Assembly (NCBI RefSeq): GCF_900454495.1
Contig: NZ_UGSI01000001.1
Location: 4,032,501 to 4,096,500, forward strand
Length of the DNA stretch: 64,000 bases
Origin: Paenibacillus macerans
GTDB taxonomy: Bacteria > Bacillota > Bacilli > Paenibacillales > Paenibacillaceae
Reading direction: 5' to 3'
Shown: piece by piece, positions 7,437 through 14,773 of the stretch
How positions within the stretch are numbered: position 1 is the first letter of the stretch
Layout: the number at the start of each line of letters is the position of its first letter
Notes under the pieces: model-generated
The model's database searches: none
What the model was told of the DNA's origin: nothing
What the model saw: the letters and a program-made list of their open reading frames with translations, nothing else
Position numbers and translations under genes: made by a program

Positions 7437-9392
7437 TCAGTCAACCTCACTGTATGAACCCTTGTCCTTGTGGGAATCATTAAAAAGATTTTTAAAAAGT
7501 GATCTTCTCCGTTTGTTCGCTTTGCGGCTTTCTTTTTTGGCTCTGGCCTCAACATCCTGCGGCGTTTCCCGCGTACCCCAGGTGGATTTCCAGAACGTGA
7601 CCCAGGCGACCGGCATTTGCCAAAGCAGCACCAGTTCGTAAAAAACACAGAATACCAAGCCGAAAATCCAAAGTTTGCTTTTACGGAACAACAGATGCGC
7701 AAAGCTCATCAATAAAGCCATCAATATAAGTCCCATCAAAAATGTGCCCGGAAAAACGCCGTAAACGAGCGGCACATACACGAGATTGTACAACACAACG
7801 ATCGGAGCGGCGATCGGAACGATCAGGCCTATGTAAAAAAACAGCGCCATGAACGGTTCTTTACGCCAGATGAACGTCCCGGCGCGCAGCGACTCCCGCA
7901 GCCAGGAGCGCTTCCAGCGCATCTGCTGCTTCAGGAAGACGTCCAGCTTGGACGGCACGATAGTGGAACAAATCGCGTTGTCCTGGTACCCCGTCCGATG
8001 GGAGCGAAGTATGAAGTTGGTCATGCTGCGGTCATCGCCGAACGTGGCCGGCTGGCCAAGAAATTTCTGATTCAACCAGGCGTCCGCGTATTTGAGCACC
8101 AGCTCTTTCCGATAACATGACAGCGGACCGGATAGACAGGTAACGCTGTCGAACCAGGATTCCGCCGCTTTCATGATGCGAAACGCGATATAATAGCGAA
8201 CCGTCTGCAGCTTGGTAATCGAATTCGTATATTTGTTTTCCACGTCCGTCCGGCCGGCCACCCCGCCCATTTTCGGATCTTGAAACGGCTGCACGAGGTG
8301 AAGGATGGCGTCCGGCTCCAAAAAGCTGTCCGAATCCACGAACACGACCAAATCATGTTTGGCCATCTCCACGCCTTTGACCAAAGCGACCCGCTTGCCT
8401 CCGTTCTCCGGCAAGACAACCAGTCTGAGGCGATTCCGAATGTCAAACCGCTCCGCTTCCTTATGCAGGCGCTCGACGATCTCGTTGATCCGCTCCACCG
8501 ATCCGTCGGTTGAACGGTCGTCCACAACGATCACTTCCAGCTTGTCGATCGGATACTCCTGATTGATGCAGCTGAGCACGGTGCGCTGAATCCATTGCTC
8601 TTCGTTAAAACAAGGGATAATGATCGTCACGCCCGGCGTATAATCCGGATTGACCGGCACGTTGCGGTACAAAGCCCCGAAAAAATACCGCGTCAGCAAA
8701 AATATGGCCGCCGTTAGACTGTATAAATAAAGCAGAATGTTGTATTTGAAATAGATGATGCTTTCGGCGCGCATCAGCAAAATAATCGTCATAGCGACAA
8801 ACAGCAAGCCGCTGGCCGTATACACGGAATAGCCCCAACGCCGTTTCTGAAAGTAATTGTAAAGGTTGCTTTCAAAAGCAAGCGCCGCCATCGGCTTCTC
8901 CCCGTCCGGCGTGTCACGGGTAAACCTGCGAACGACCGATGCTTTTATTTTTACCTTCGACTCAAAACCCTCCGGCATCGTCCCCGGCGGAATGTTAAAG
9001 CGCAGCTCGAACACATCGCCTTCACGGCATGTTTCGGCCCTCTCCGATTCCAGTTCCACCAGAATCCCCGTTGAAGAAATGTCCGCGGCCATGCCGCTTA
9101 TTTGGGACTTTGCGTCCGCCTTTTTCCCTTTCTTATCGGCTCCCACGGGCAGCAGCGAGACGGGAAAATCAGCCTCATAGCGCAAGCTGAGCAGACGGGG
9201 CATCTTATTGTCGCCATGATCGGCGGATTCACCGGGCCCATCGTCCTTTGAGCGCAACATGCCTCTGCGGTCCGACGCTTTGCGGATGTTCTCCGGATCG
9301 GGGACATGGGCAAGCAGCCGCCGATCCGCCTTGGGCGTGGAGAGAACTTCAACCGGCTTTTGTTGTGCTTTGTTCTTTTTCCTCAAGTTCAT
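7437..9392 (-). CDS. PilZ-GT2 polysaccharide synthase (hyaluronan-synthase-like)
   Basis: A 651-residue processive beta-glycosyltransferase fused to an N-terminal PilZ domain. Residues about 66-175 form the PilZ domain with D104-x-S106-x-x-G109. The upstream arginine pair is R66 and R71, one residue wider than the usual RxxxR. Two TMs (about 193-209 and 217-238) precede the GT-A domain with VDDRST (D291, D292), DSD (353-355), SGPLSCYRK, GDDR (452-455) and QQMRW (489-493). These last motifs are close to hyaluronan synthases. Four to five C-terminal TMs form the translocation channel. PilZ domains bind c-di-GMP in bacterial cellulose and alginate synthesis, so activation by c-di-GMP is likely. 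The substrate is unknown; the neighbouring dehydrogenase suggests a uronic-acid sugar nucleotide. GGGG precedes the ATG. Confidence 0.92.
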   Translation of the reverse strand: MNLRKKNKAQQKPVEVLSTPKADRRLLAHVPDPENIRKASDRRGMLRSKDDGPGESADHGDNKMPRLLSLRYEADFPVSLLPVGADKKGKKADAKSQISGMAADISSTGILVELESERAETCREGDVFELRFNIPPGTMPEGFESKVKIKASVVRRFTRDTPDGEKPMAALAFESNLYNYFQKRRWGYSVYTASGLLFVAMTIILLMRAESIIYFKYNILLYLYSLTAAIFLLTRYFFGALYRNVPVNPDYTPGVTIIIPCFNEEQWIQRTVLSCINQEYPIDKLEVIVVDDRSTDGSVERINEIVERLHKEAERFDIRNRLRLVVLPENGGKRVALVKGVEMAKHDLVVFVDSDSFLEPDAILHLVQPFQDPKMGGVAGRTDVENKYTNSITKLQTVRYYIAFRIMKAAESWFDSVTCLSGPLSCYRKELVLKYADAWLNQKFLGQPATFGDDRSMTNFILRSHRTGYQDNAICSTIVPSKLDVFLKQQMRWKRSWLRESLRAGTFIWRKEPFMALFFYIGLIVPIAAPIVVLYNLVYVPLVYGVFPGTFLMGLILMALLMSFAHLLFRKSKLWIFGLVFCVFYELVLLWQMPVAWVTFWKSTWGTRETPQDVEARAKKESRKANKRRRSLFKNLFNDSHKDKGSYSEVD

Positions 9393-9419
9393 TGCCCCTT
9401 AACCTTTAAGATGGGCCCT

Positions 9420-10742
9420 TTACAGGCTCCAGTAATGATAACCCGAAGCTTCGAATTCGGATTTATCGAACACGGCTTTAATATCGAAAAACACCTTGCT
9501 CTTGTCCGCCCCGAACAACCGGTCGTAATCCTCACGAGCCATGTTTAGAAATTCCCTGTGAGGGACGGCCAGCACCACCACGTTCAAATCACGCAAATCG
9601 GGCAGCTGCGCCAGCTCCAATCCATGCTCTTCATACACGAGCCGCGGGTCCACCAGCGGATCGCAGACAAGCGGCTGGATATCATATTCCTTCAGCTCTG
9701 CGATAATATCCGTGACCTTCGTGTTGCGAAAATCGGGGCAATCCTCCTTGTAGGCCAGGCCGAGGATACCGACTTTCACATCCGACAAATCTTTCCGCAG
9801 GCGCATCAGCAGCTTTACGATGCTGCGGGCGACATATTTGCCCATCCCGTCGTTGATGCGCCGCCCCGCGGAAATGATTTTCGAATGGTACCCCGCATCT
9901 TCCGCTTTATAAGTTAAATAGTAAGGATCGATGCCAATGCAATGGCCGCCGACCAGCCCTGGGGTGAATTTGAGAAAATTCCATTTGGTTCCCGCCGCGG
10001 CCAGCACCGCTTTCGTGTCGATTCCCATCCGGTGAAACAGCATGGATAGTTCGTTCATAAAAGCGATATTGATGTCGCGTTGGGCGTTTTCGATCACCTT
10101 GGCCGCCTCGGCCACACGGATACTTTCGGCCCGGTAAACCCCCGCCTCGATCACCAGCTCGTAAACCTGCGCCACAAGACCAAGCGTCTGCTCATCCATG
10201 CCGGAAACGATTTTCACGATGTTCTCGAGCCGGTGAACCTGATCGCCCGGATTGATTCGTTCGGGGGAATAGCCGACTTTAAAGTCGACCCCGCATGTAA
10301 GCCCCGACTCCGCCTCCAGGATCGGAACGCACACTTCCTCGGTGACGCCGGGATAAACCGTCGACTCGTAGACAACGACCGAACCGGGGCGCAAATGTTT
10401 CCCGACCATCGCGCTGGCGTTCTTGACATAAGTAAGGTCGGGCACTTTATCGTTTTGAACCGGCGTAGGCACGGCCAGGATGTAAAAGGAAGCCTCCCCC
10501 AGCCTCGCCTCATCCGAGGTAAAGTCAATCGAGCTCGCCTTGATCGCCGCGTCCCCGACATCGCCGGTCGGATCTTTCCCCGCAAGGTAATCGGCGATTT
10601 TCCGGGGACTCACGTCAAACCCGATGACGTCAGCCTTGCGGGCAAACGCGACCGCTAGCGGCAAACCTACGTACCCTAGTCCGACGACAGCCAGTTTGGC
10701 CGTCCGCTTTACAATGTTCTCATATAGTTGATTCAAATCCAT
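9420..10742 (-). CDS. Nucleotide-sugar 6-dehydrogenase (TviB/WbpO-like)
   Basis: A UDP-glucose/GDP-mannose dehydrogenase family enzyme, about 440 residues. It has the Rossmann motif VVGLGYVGLPLA, then YESTVYPGVTEE, YSPERINPGD, the NAD-sugar linker region, and the catalytic Cys in GGHCIGIDPYYLT. SPERINPGD and the downstream VHRLENIVKIVSG are typical of the TviB/WbpO branch that oxidises UDP-GlcNAc or UDP-GalNAc, so the product is probably a UDP-N-acetylhexosaminuronate. The ATG at 10742 is chosen because GGGG lies about 8 nt upstream; the frame is open to a TTG at 10778. It sits between the tandem deacetylase and the synthase and most likely feeds the synthase. The exact substrate is inference. 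Confidence 0.9.
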   Translation of the reverse strand: MDLNQLYENIVKRTAKLAVVGLGYVGLPLAVAFARKADVIGFDVSPRKIADYLAGKDPTGDVGDAAIKASSIDFTSDEARLGEASFYILAVPTPVQNDKVPDLTYVKNASAMVGKHLRPGSVVVYESTVYPGVTEEVCVPILEAESGLTCGVDFKVGYSPERINPGDQVHRLENIVKIVSGMDEQTLGLVAQVYELVIEAGVYRAESIRVAEAAKVIENAQRDINIAFMNELSMLFHRMGIDTKAVLAAAGTKWNFLKFTPGLVGGHCIGIDPYYLTYKAEDAGYHSKIISAGRRINDGMGKYVARSIVKLLMRLRKDLSDVKVGILGLAYKEDCPDFRNTKVTDIIAELKEYDIQPLVCDPLVDPRLVYEEHGLELAQLPDLRDLNVVVLAVPHREFLNMAREDYDRLFGADKSKVFFDIKAVFDKSEFEASGYHYWSL

Positions 10743-10802
10743 AAGTTCAACCCCATTCATTTCCCGATGAGTATCCAAAGATGCCGAGCAAGCGTTCGTT
10801 CC

Positions 10803-12299
10803 TTATTTCATCCCGTACAGCTCGTCCAGAAGCACAAAGGAATAACCCCGCTGCTTCAACTGGTCGATTACCTTCGGCAAGGCTTCCAGCGTATGGAGGC
10901 CGTCAAGCATATGCAGCAAAATAACGCTGCCGTTAGTCGTCTGCTTCAGCACCCCGTTTAAAATGTACTGAGCGTCATGGTCGGAATTCCAATCCAGGGT
11001 GGTCACATCGTACAAAGCGAGCGTCTTATACCCCGTGGCCGCGATCACCTTGGCCGTCTCCTTGTTGATCTCCCCGGTCGGAGGCCTGAACAGCATCGCC
11101 GGCTGCTGCTGAATCGCTTCGGTGATGATGCGGTGCGCCTTGACCACTTCTTCCTGCAGCTCGTCGGGCGGGATTTGCGTAATCACGGGATGGCTGTAGG
11201 TATGATTCGCCACAAGGTGACCCTCTTCGACGATAGCTCTGGCCAGGTTCGGATTGTTCTCTACGCCGTTGGCCCGCAGAAAAAAGGTCGCTTTGACGTC
11301 ATGATCCTCTAGGATCTTCAACAGACGGGTGACGGTCAAATCGCTGCCCCAATCGTCAAAGGTCAGGGCGACGACCTTCTTGCCGTGCGGGTTCCATTTG
11401 GCGATATCGCTGGCGTTATAGATCAGATTATAGTCCGCCTGCTCGTAATCGGGATTGATCCGGGCGGCATCGTATCCCGGGATTTGCTCCAGCGGCTTCC
11501 GCTCGCCGCCGTCACGCACCAGCTTTGCGAGCGGCACCAACTTATAGCCTACTTCTTTCGCCGCATCCGCAATATAGGAAATGGAGGAAACCACCTCGGG
11601 ATTCACGTCCGTATTTAGCGCGATAATGCCGCCGCGGCTAATGTACCTCCGTATGTAATCGCCGATTTCCTTGGCGCTTTGCATGTCGCTGTCCTTCGGA
11701 TTGATGTTGTAGGAAACGACGGCTTTTAGTCCGGTTTGCGCCGCCACCAGGCGAACGTCTTCGCTCATACGGGCCCCCCGGGTCCGGACGAACTGCGGCT
11801 GCTTGCCTGTCGCGTCGGCAATCAAGCCGTTGGTACGGTTGATTTCTTTATAGATTTCTTCATAGCTTAAGGTCGTCAAGTCGGCGCGCGTCAACGTATT
11901 GTTCTCCACCTCGTGGCCGCGGCTGGTTAGTTCCTTGACCAAATCCGGCTCTTCGGCCGCCCGCATGCCCGGGACAAAAAACGTCGCTTTGATATGATGC
12001 TTGTCCAGTTCATCCAATAAACGCTCGATCGTCTCGCGATCGCCCAAACCGTCGAACGTTAGGGAAAGCTCCTTTTTGGCCGTATAGACAAAAGACAATG
12101 TTTTGCTCGGTTCCCCCGTATAACGGGCAATCGGCTGCTGCTGCAATGAAGCGGTCTGCGCCCCGGACATGGGGGAGGCCCCATTCCCGTTGTCCGCCTG
12201 CGGACTGGCCCCGCTGCAGCCGGCCGCCCAAAACGCAAGCAGAGCTGTGGCTAATCCGATTCGAATCGACCGGGCGCCGTTTCCTGCCATCGAAATCAT
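10803..12299 (-). CDS. Lipoprotein with tandem NodB deacetylase domains, first degenerate
   Basis: A 498-residue lipoprotein (basic N-terminus, hydrophobic core, lipobox Cys28 in AAGCS). Residues about 77-270 are a NodB fold without its metal site: TFDG at 81-84 replaces TFDDG, HEVENN at 129-134 replaces the HxxxH region, and RTRGA replaces RPPxG. Residues about 309-495 are a complete NodB domain with TFDDWG (313-318), H366 and H370 (NHTYSH), R405 (FRPPTG) and LLHM. Family enzymes remove N- or O-acetyl groups from extracellular polysaccharide or peptidoglycan. As first gene of the riboswitch-controlled operon it probably deacetylates the new polymer outside the membrane; the first domain may bind glycan. 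GAAGGTGAAC precedes the ATG. Confidence 0.9.
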   Translation of the reverse strand: MISMAGNGARSIRIGLATALLAFWAAGCSGASPQADNGNGASPMSGAQTASLQQQPIARYTGEPSKTLSFVYTAKKELSLTFDGLGDRETIERLLDELDKHHIKATFFVPGMRAAEEPDLVKELTSRGHEVENNTLTRADLTTLSYEEIYKEINRTNGLIADATGKQPQFVRTRGARMSEDVRLVAAQTGLKAVVSYNINPKDSDMQSAKEIGDYIRRYISRGGIIALNTDVNPEVVSSISYIADAAKEVGYKLVPLAKLVRDGGERKPLEQIPGYDAARINPDYEQADYNLIYNASDIAKWNPHGKKVVALTFDDWGSDLTVTRLLKILEDHDVKATFFLRANGVENNPNLARAIVEEGHLVANHTYSHPVITQIPPDELQEEVVKAHRIITEAIQQQPAMLFRPPTGEINKETAKVIAATGYKTLALYDVTTLDWNSDHDAQYILNGVLKQTTNGSVILLHMLDGLHTLEALPKVIDQLKQRGYSFVLLDELYGMK

Positions 12300-12351
12300 T
12301 AGTTCACCTTCTTTTGTAAAAGTAATTTTTTTCCAATCAAAATCTTCAAAA

Positions 12352-12381
12352 TAAAAAGACCGCCATACTTACATGGCGGCC
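12352..12381 (-). terminator. Riboswitch-linked intrinsic terminator
   Basis: On the minus strand the leader folds GGCCGCCAT/ATGGCGGTC with a 6-nt loop, followed directly by TTTTT. It lies between the c-di-GMP aptamer and the first gene of the polysaccharide operon. Its 5' arm is contiguous with, and overlaps, the 3' end of the aptamer (CCGGCCGCC), so ligand-stabilised aptamer folding could prevent terminator formation. Confidence 0.85.
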
Positions 12382-12490
12382 GGACAATCATAGCGCAGCT
12401 TGCACCGCAATTCCCACCACGGCTTGCGCACGCTTTAGACTCCAAACTTTGCGTCCTATCCTTTCGAATAGTTTGCCTTTGGTTTAGAAT
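12376..12490 (-). ncRNA. c-di-GMP-I (GEMM) riboswitch
   Basis: Read on the minus strand, the leader contains the core GGCAAAC, then a 6-bp stem CUAUUC/GGAUAG closed by a GAAA tetraloop, then GGACGCAAAG, and a long second helix with CUAA and UAUG on opposite strands. This is the 11-nt tetraloop receptor that docks the GAAA loop in c-di-GMP-I aptamers. The 3' part AUGAUUGUCCGG matches the family's closing region. It lies downstream of a sigma-A-type promoter and about 80 nt upstream of the exopolysaccharide operon. Overlap with the following terminator favours an ON switch, so c-di-GMP would allow read-through; that direction is inference. Some positions differ from the textbook consensus in the long stem. 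Confidence 0.92.
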
Positions 12491-12507
12491 TTTAATTATT
12501 TAAATTT

Positions 12508-12535
12508 ATTATAATCGACTCCGGCTGGAAATCAA
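12508..12535 (-). promoter_or_regulatory. Promoter of the exopolysaccharide operon
   Basis: On the minus strand, TTGATT (12535-12530), a 16-bp spacer and TATAAT (12513-12508) form a good sigma-A promoter. It would start transcription a few bases before the c-di-GMP riboswitch. Confidence 0.7.
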
Positions 12536-12675
12536 TCCATAGTTTATGAAAAAAAGCGGATTCACAAAAAAATATTCAGGAGTGGGGGCCCATTTCTTTC
12601 CATGTCAAATAGCCTAGAAATGGAGCTTAAAGAAGCGCGCCGATAAGCCTGCGGTGCTCTTTTGTATTGCTCCGG

Positions 12676-12897
12676 GATAATCCAGCAGAAAAATAAGGGC
12701 AAAAAATGTTGCTATTCCGGCGATATCCGTTCATTTGGGAGAAATAGAGGTAATTTATGTCGTTATTTTCCCCCGTCGCAAAGAAATGCCCATGTTCTGG
12801 ACCATTCATAGGAAAATAAGTACATAAAATGCCGCTAATGGAGACGAACACGTTGGGGCTCGGATAATAAGTACATAAAGTGTCGTTATTTTGAAGG
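12676..12897. repeat. Dispersed intergenic repeat family 1, copy 1
   Basis: About 220 bp that recurs at 46629-46859. Over a 140-bp core I count roughly 88% identity between the copies, including exact blocks such as AGAAATAGAGG and AAAATAAGTACATAAAATGC. Within the copy a shorter unit resembling ATAAAATGTCGCTATTTT occurs four times at about 50-70 bp spacing. An open frame on the minus strand is shared by both copies, but it has no clear start signal and no recognisable product, so I treat this as repeat DNA. It lies in the 500-bp gap between the riboswitch promoter and the purine permease. Confidence 0.75.
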
Positions 12898-12936
12898 GTA
12901 GGCGGTTTATCGTTCCAGTCGGCGGCGGTTAGAACT

Positions 12937-12981
12937 AAAACAAGGGCGCCTGCTCCTAACGGAGAGGGACACCCTTGTTGG
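12937..12981 (-). terminator. Terminator after purine permease gene
   Basis: On the minus strand, AACAAGGG pairs with CCCTTGTT, with an inner CTCTCC/GGAG stem, followed by TTTTAG. It begins about 20 bp beyond the permease stop codon. Confidence 0.7.
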
Positions 12982-13001
12982 TCGATCCGGTTTTCATTAA
13001 A

Positions 13002-14372
13002 TTATTCGGTGCCAAGGAAAATATAGCGGGCCAATACGAGCACGGCCAGCACCCACATCAGCCAATGAATTTTGACTTTGTTTTTGGTGAACAGGTTGTT
13101 GAAGCCCCCCAGAATGACGTAAGAGACCAAACCGGCGGCGATCCCGTTGGCGATGCTTCCGGTGAAAGGCATCAATACGATCGTCAAGAACGCCGGGAAG
13201 GCATGCAGGAAGTCATCCCATTCGATCGATTTGACCTGGCCGATCATCAGCACGCCGACGATAATCAGCGCCGGAGCCGTTGCCGCGCTCGGCACAACAC
13301 CGGCCAGCGGCGCGATGAACAGCGCCAGGAGGAACAAGATCCCCGTCGTTACCGAAGTGAGCCCGGTGCGTCCGCCTTCGGCCACACCAGCGGTGCTCTC
13401 TACATAGGAAGTGATCGTGCTGGTGCCAAGAAATGCGCCCGCGCTGACGCCAACCGCATCCACCAGCATCGCCTTGCCGATTTTTTTCTCGCCTTCTTCT
13501 TTGTTTTTCATCAAGCCGGCGCGGGTAGCCGTACCGACCAAAGTGCCGAACGTATCAAACAATTCAACGAACGTGAATACAAAAACAATTTCAAACAGAC
13601 CCAGATGCAAAGCCGCACCCAGATCGAGCTTGCCCACCGCAAGATTGTCAAAAGCGGGCAGCCAGCTGGCGCCGGAAAGTCCGGAAACGTTAGTAACGCC
13701 CATCGGAATACCGATAATGGTGGTGGCGATAATCCCGATCAACAGCGCTCCTTTAACCCGCAGCGACATCAAAATGGCAATCAGGATCAAGCCGATCAAC
13801 GTTAATTGAACATCGGGGCTATGGACGAAATCGCCCAGCGTGAAGTTGATGCTGCTGCCGGGAACCGTGGCGGACGTATCCGTTACCCCCGACAGATTAG
13901 CGCCGATCAGGTTGCTCATCTTCAAACCAAGGCTGGCCACAAACAGGCCGATGCCGACCGTGATGGCCGCTTTAATGCTCTGCGGCACGGCAACCAGCAG
14001 CAGCTGGCGAACCTTCGTCACCGTCAGAATCAGAAAAATGATACCGGAAATAAATACCGCGCCGAGCGCCGCCTGCCAAGTAATAGCTCCACCCGAACTA
14101 AGCACCACGGTCATGAAGTAAGCGTTCAGCCCCATGCCCGGTGCCAGCGCGATCGGAATGTTGACGAACAATCCCATAAGAATCGTGATCAGCCCGGCGC
14201 CAATCGTGGTGGCGAAAAATACCCCTTCCACCGGAATGCCCGCTCCGCCGGGTCCCAAAAAGATCGTGTTCACGAACAAAATGTAAGCCATCGTCATGAA
14301 CGTGGTGATCCCCGCTATAATCTCCGTTCTTACATTCGTGCCGTGTTCCTTAAGCTTAAAGAACCGATCCAT
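13002..14372 (-). CDS. Purine permease, AzgA/PbuG type (NCS2 superfamily)
   Basis: A 456-residue transporter with about 12-13 hydrophobic segments. The N-terminus FFKLKEHGTNVRTEIIAG followed by TTFMTMAYIL is the typical opening of AzgA/PbuG/PbuO permeases, which import hypoxanthine, guanine or adenine by proton symport. Other family stretches are LAPGMGLNAYF, GLFVASLGLK, FVFTFVELFDTFGT and STITSYVESTAGVAEGGRTGL. The gene is preceded by a purine riboswitch and terminator, which agrees with guanine or hypoxanthine as substrate. AAGGGGGAG precedes the ATG. It forms a single-gene transcript with its own terminator. Confidence 0.95.
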   Translation of the reverse strand: MDRFFKLKEHGTNVRTEIIAGITTFMTMAYILFVNTIFLGPGGAGIPVEGVFFATTIGAGLITILMGLFVNIPIALAPGMGLNAYFMTVVLSSGGAITWQAALGAVFISGIIFLILTVTKVRQLLLVAVPQSIKAAITVGIGLFVASLGLKMSNLIGANLSGVTDTSATVPGSSINFTLGDFVHSPDVQLTLIGLILIAILMSLRVKGALLIGIIATTIIGIPMGVTNVSGLSGASWLPAFDNLAVGKLDLGAALHLGLFEIVFVFTFVELFDTFGTLVGTATRAGLMKNKEEGEKKIGKAMLVDAVGVSAGAFLGTSTITSYVESTAGVAEGGRTGLTSVTTGILFLLALFIAPLAGVVPSAATAPALIIVGVLMIGQVKSIEWDDFLHAFPAFLTIVLMPFTGSIANGIAAGLVSYVILGGFNNLFTKNKVKIHWLMWVLAVLVLARYIFLGTE

Positions 14373-14410
14373 GTAAAAATTCTCCCCCTTAAAATGAGTC
14401 GGAAAACGAC

Positions 14411-14442
14411 AAAAAGCCCGAGGTCAATAAATGTTCCCCGGG
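14411..14442 (-). terminator. Riboswitch-linked terminator before purine permease
   Basis: On the minus strand, CCCGGGG pairs with CCTCGGG (one G-U), with a 12-nt loop, followed by CTTTTTG. It lies about 100 nt downstream of the purine aptamer and 38 bp before the ATG, as expected for a transcriptional OFF switch. Confidence 0.8.
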
Positions 14443-14540
14443 TCCCGTAAGCCAGAAGAAGCATGAGAACCGCATAGGCCTTCCGGAAAAAACTTAATAC
14501 CCGATCTTCCGCGTTTAAGCCCTGCGCCGCTTCTTCTCTT

Positions 14541-14602
14541 CGTAGCAAGATCATTTACGGTGACCTCGTAGAGACTTCCGGGCCGATTCCCGGAATTATA
14601 CG
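14541..14602 (-). ncRNA. Purine riboswitch aptamer
   Basis: On the minus strand: CGTATAAT, a P2 hairpin CCGGG/CCCGG, GTCTCTACG, and a P3 loop CACCGTAAAT, closing with CTACG. This matches the purine aptamer (ATAAT, TCTAC, CCGTAAA, CTACG). The base preceding the closing UACG is C, the discriminator for guanine-type ligands. The neighbouring junction base is G where A is usual (UGCUACG instead of GACUACG), and loop 2 is slightly divergent. It controls the purine permease gene by way of the terminator at 14411-14442. Confidence 0.88.
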
Positions 14603-14773
14603 AAAAGATTTAACTGTTGTTGTCGCTTTTCCCAATGAGAGATCCGCAATTTAATATCGCGCTCTACTCCGCTATTTTAGGGCTAGCTGCAGGGCTTGTC
14701 AATAGAAATACGAATAATATATGCACCATCTTCTATTATTGTTCGGAATATCTCCAAATCTATACCTATAGTT

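Noticed and set aside
12627..12851. Open frame of 74 codons on the minus strand inside repeat copy 1, with a similar frame at 46685-46912
   Set aside because: The shared peptide follows from shared repeat DNA. There is no convincing ribosome site, the ends differ, and composition is not protein-like. Kept as repeat.
14330..14554. Small minus-strand frame across the purine riboswitch terminator
   Set aside because: It covers the terminator and runs into the permease leader; explained by the riboswitch.
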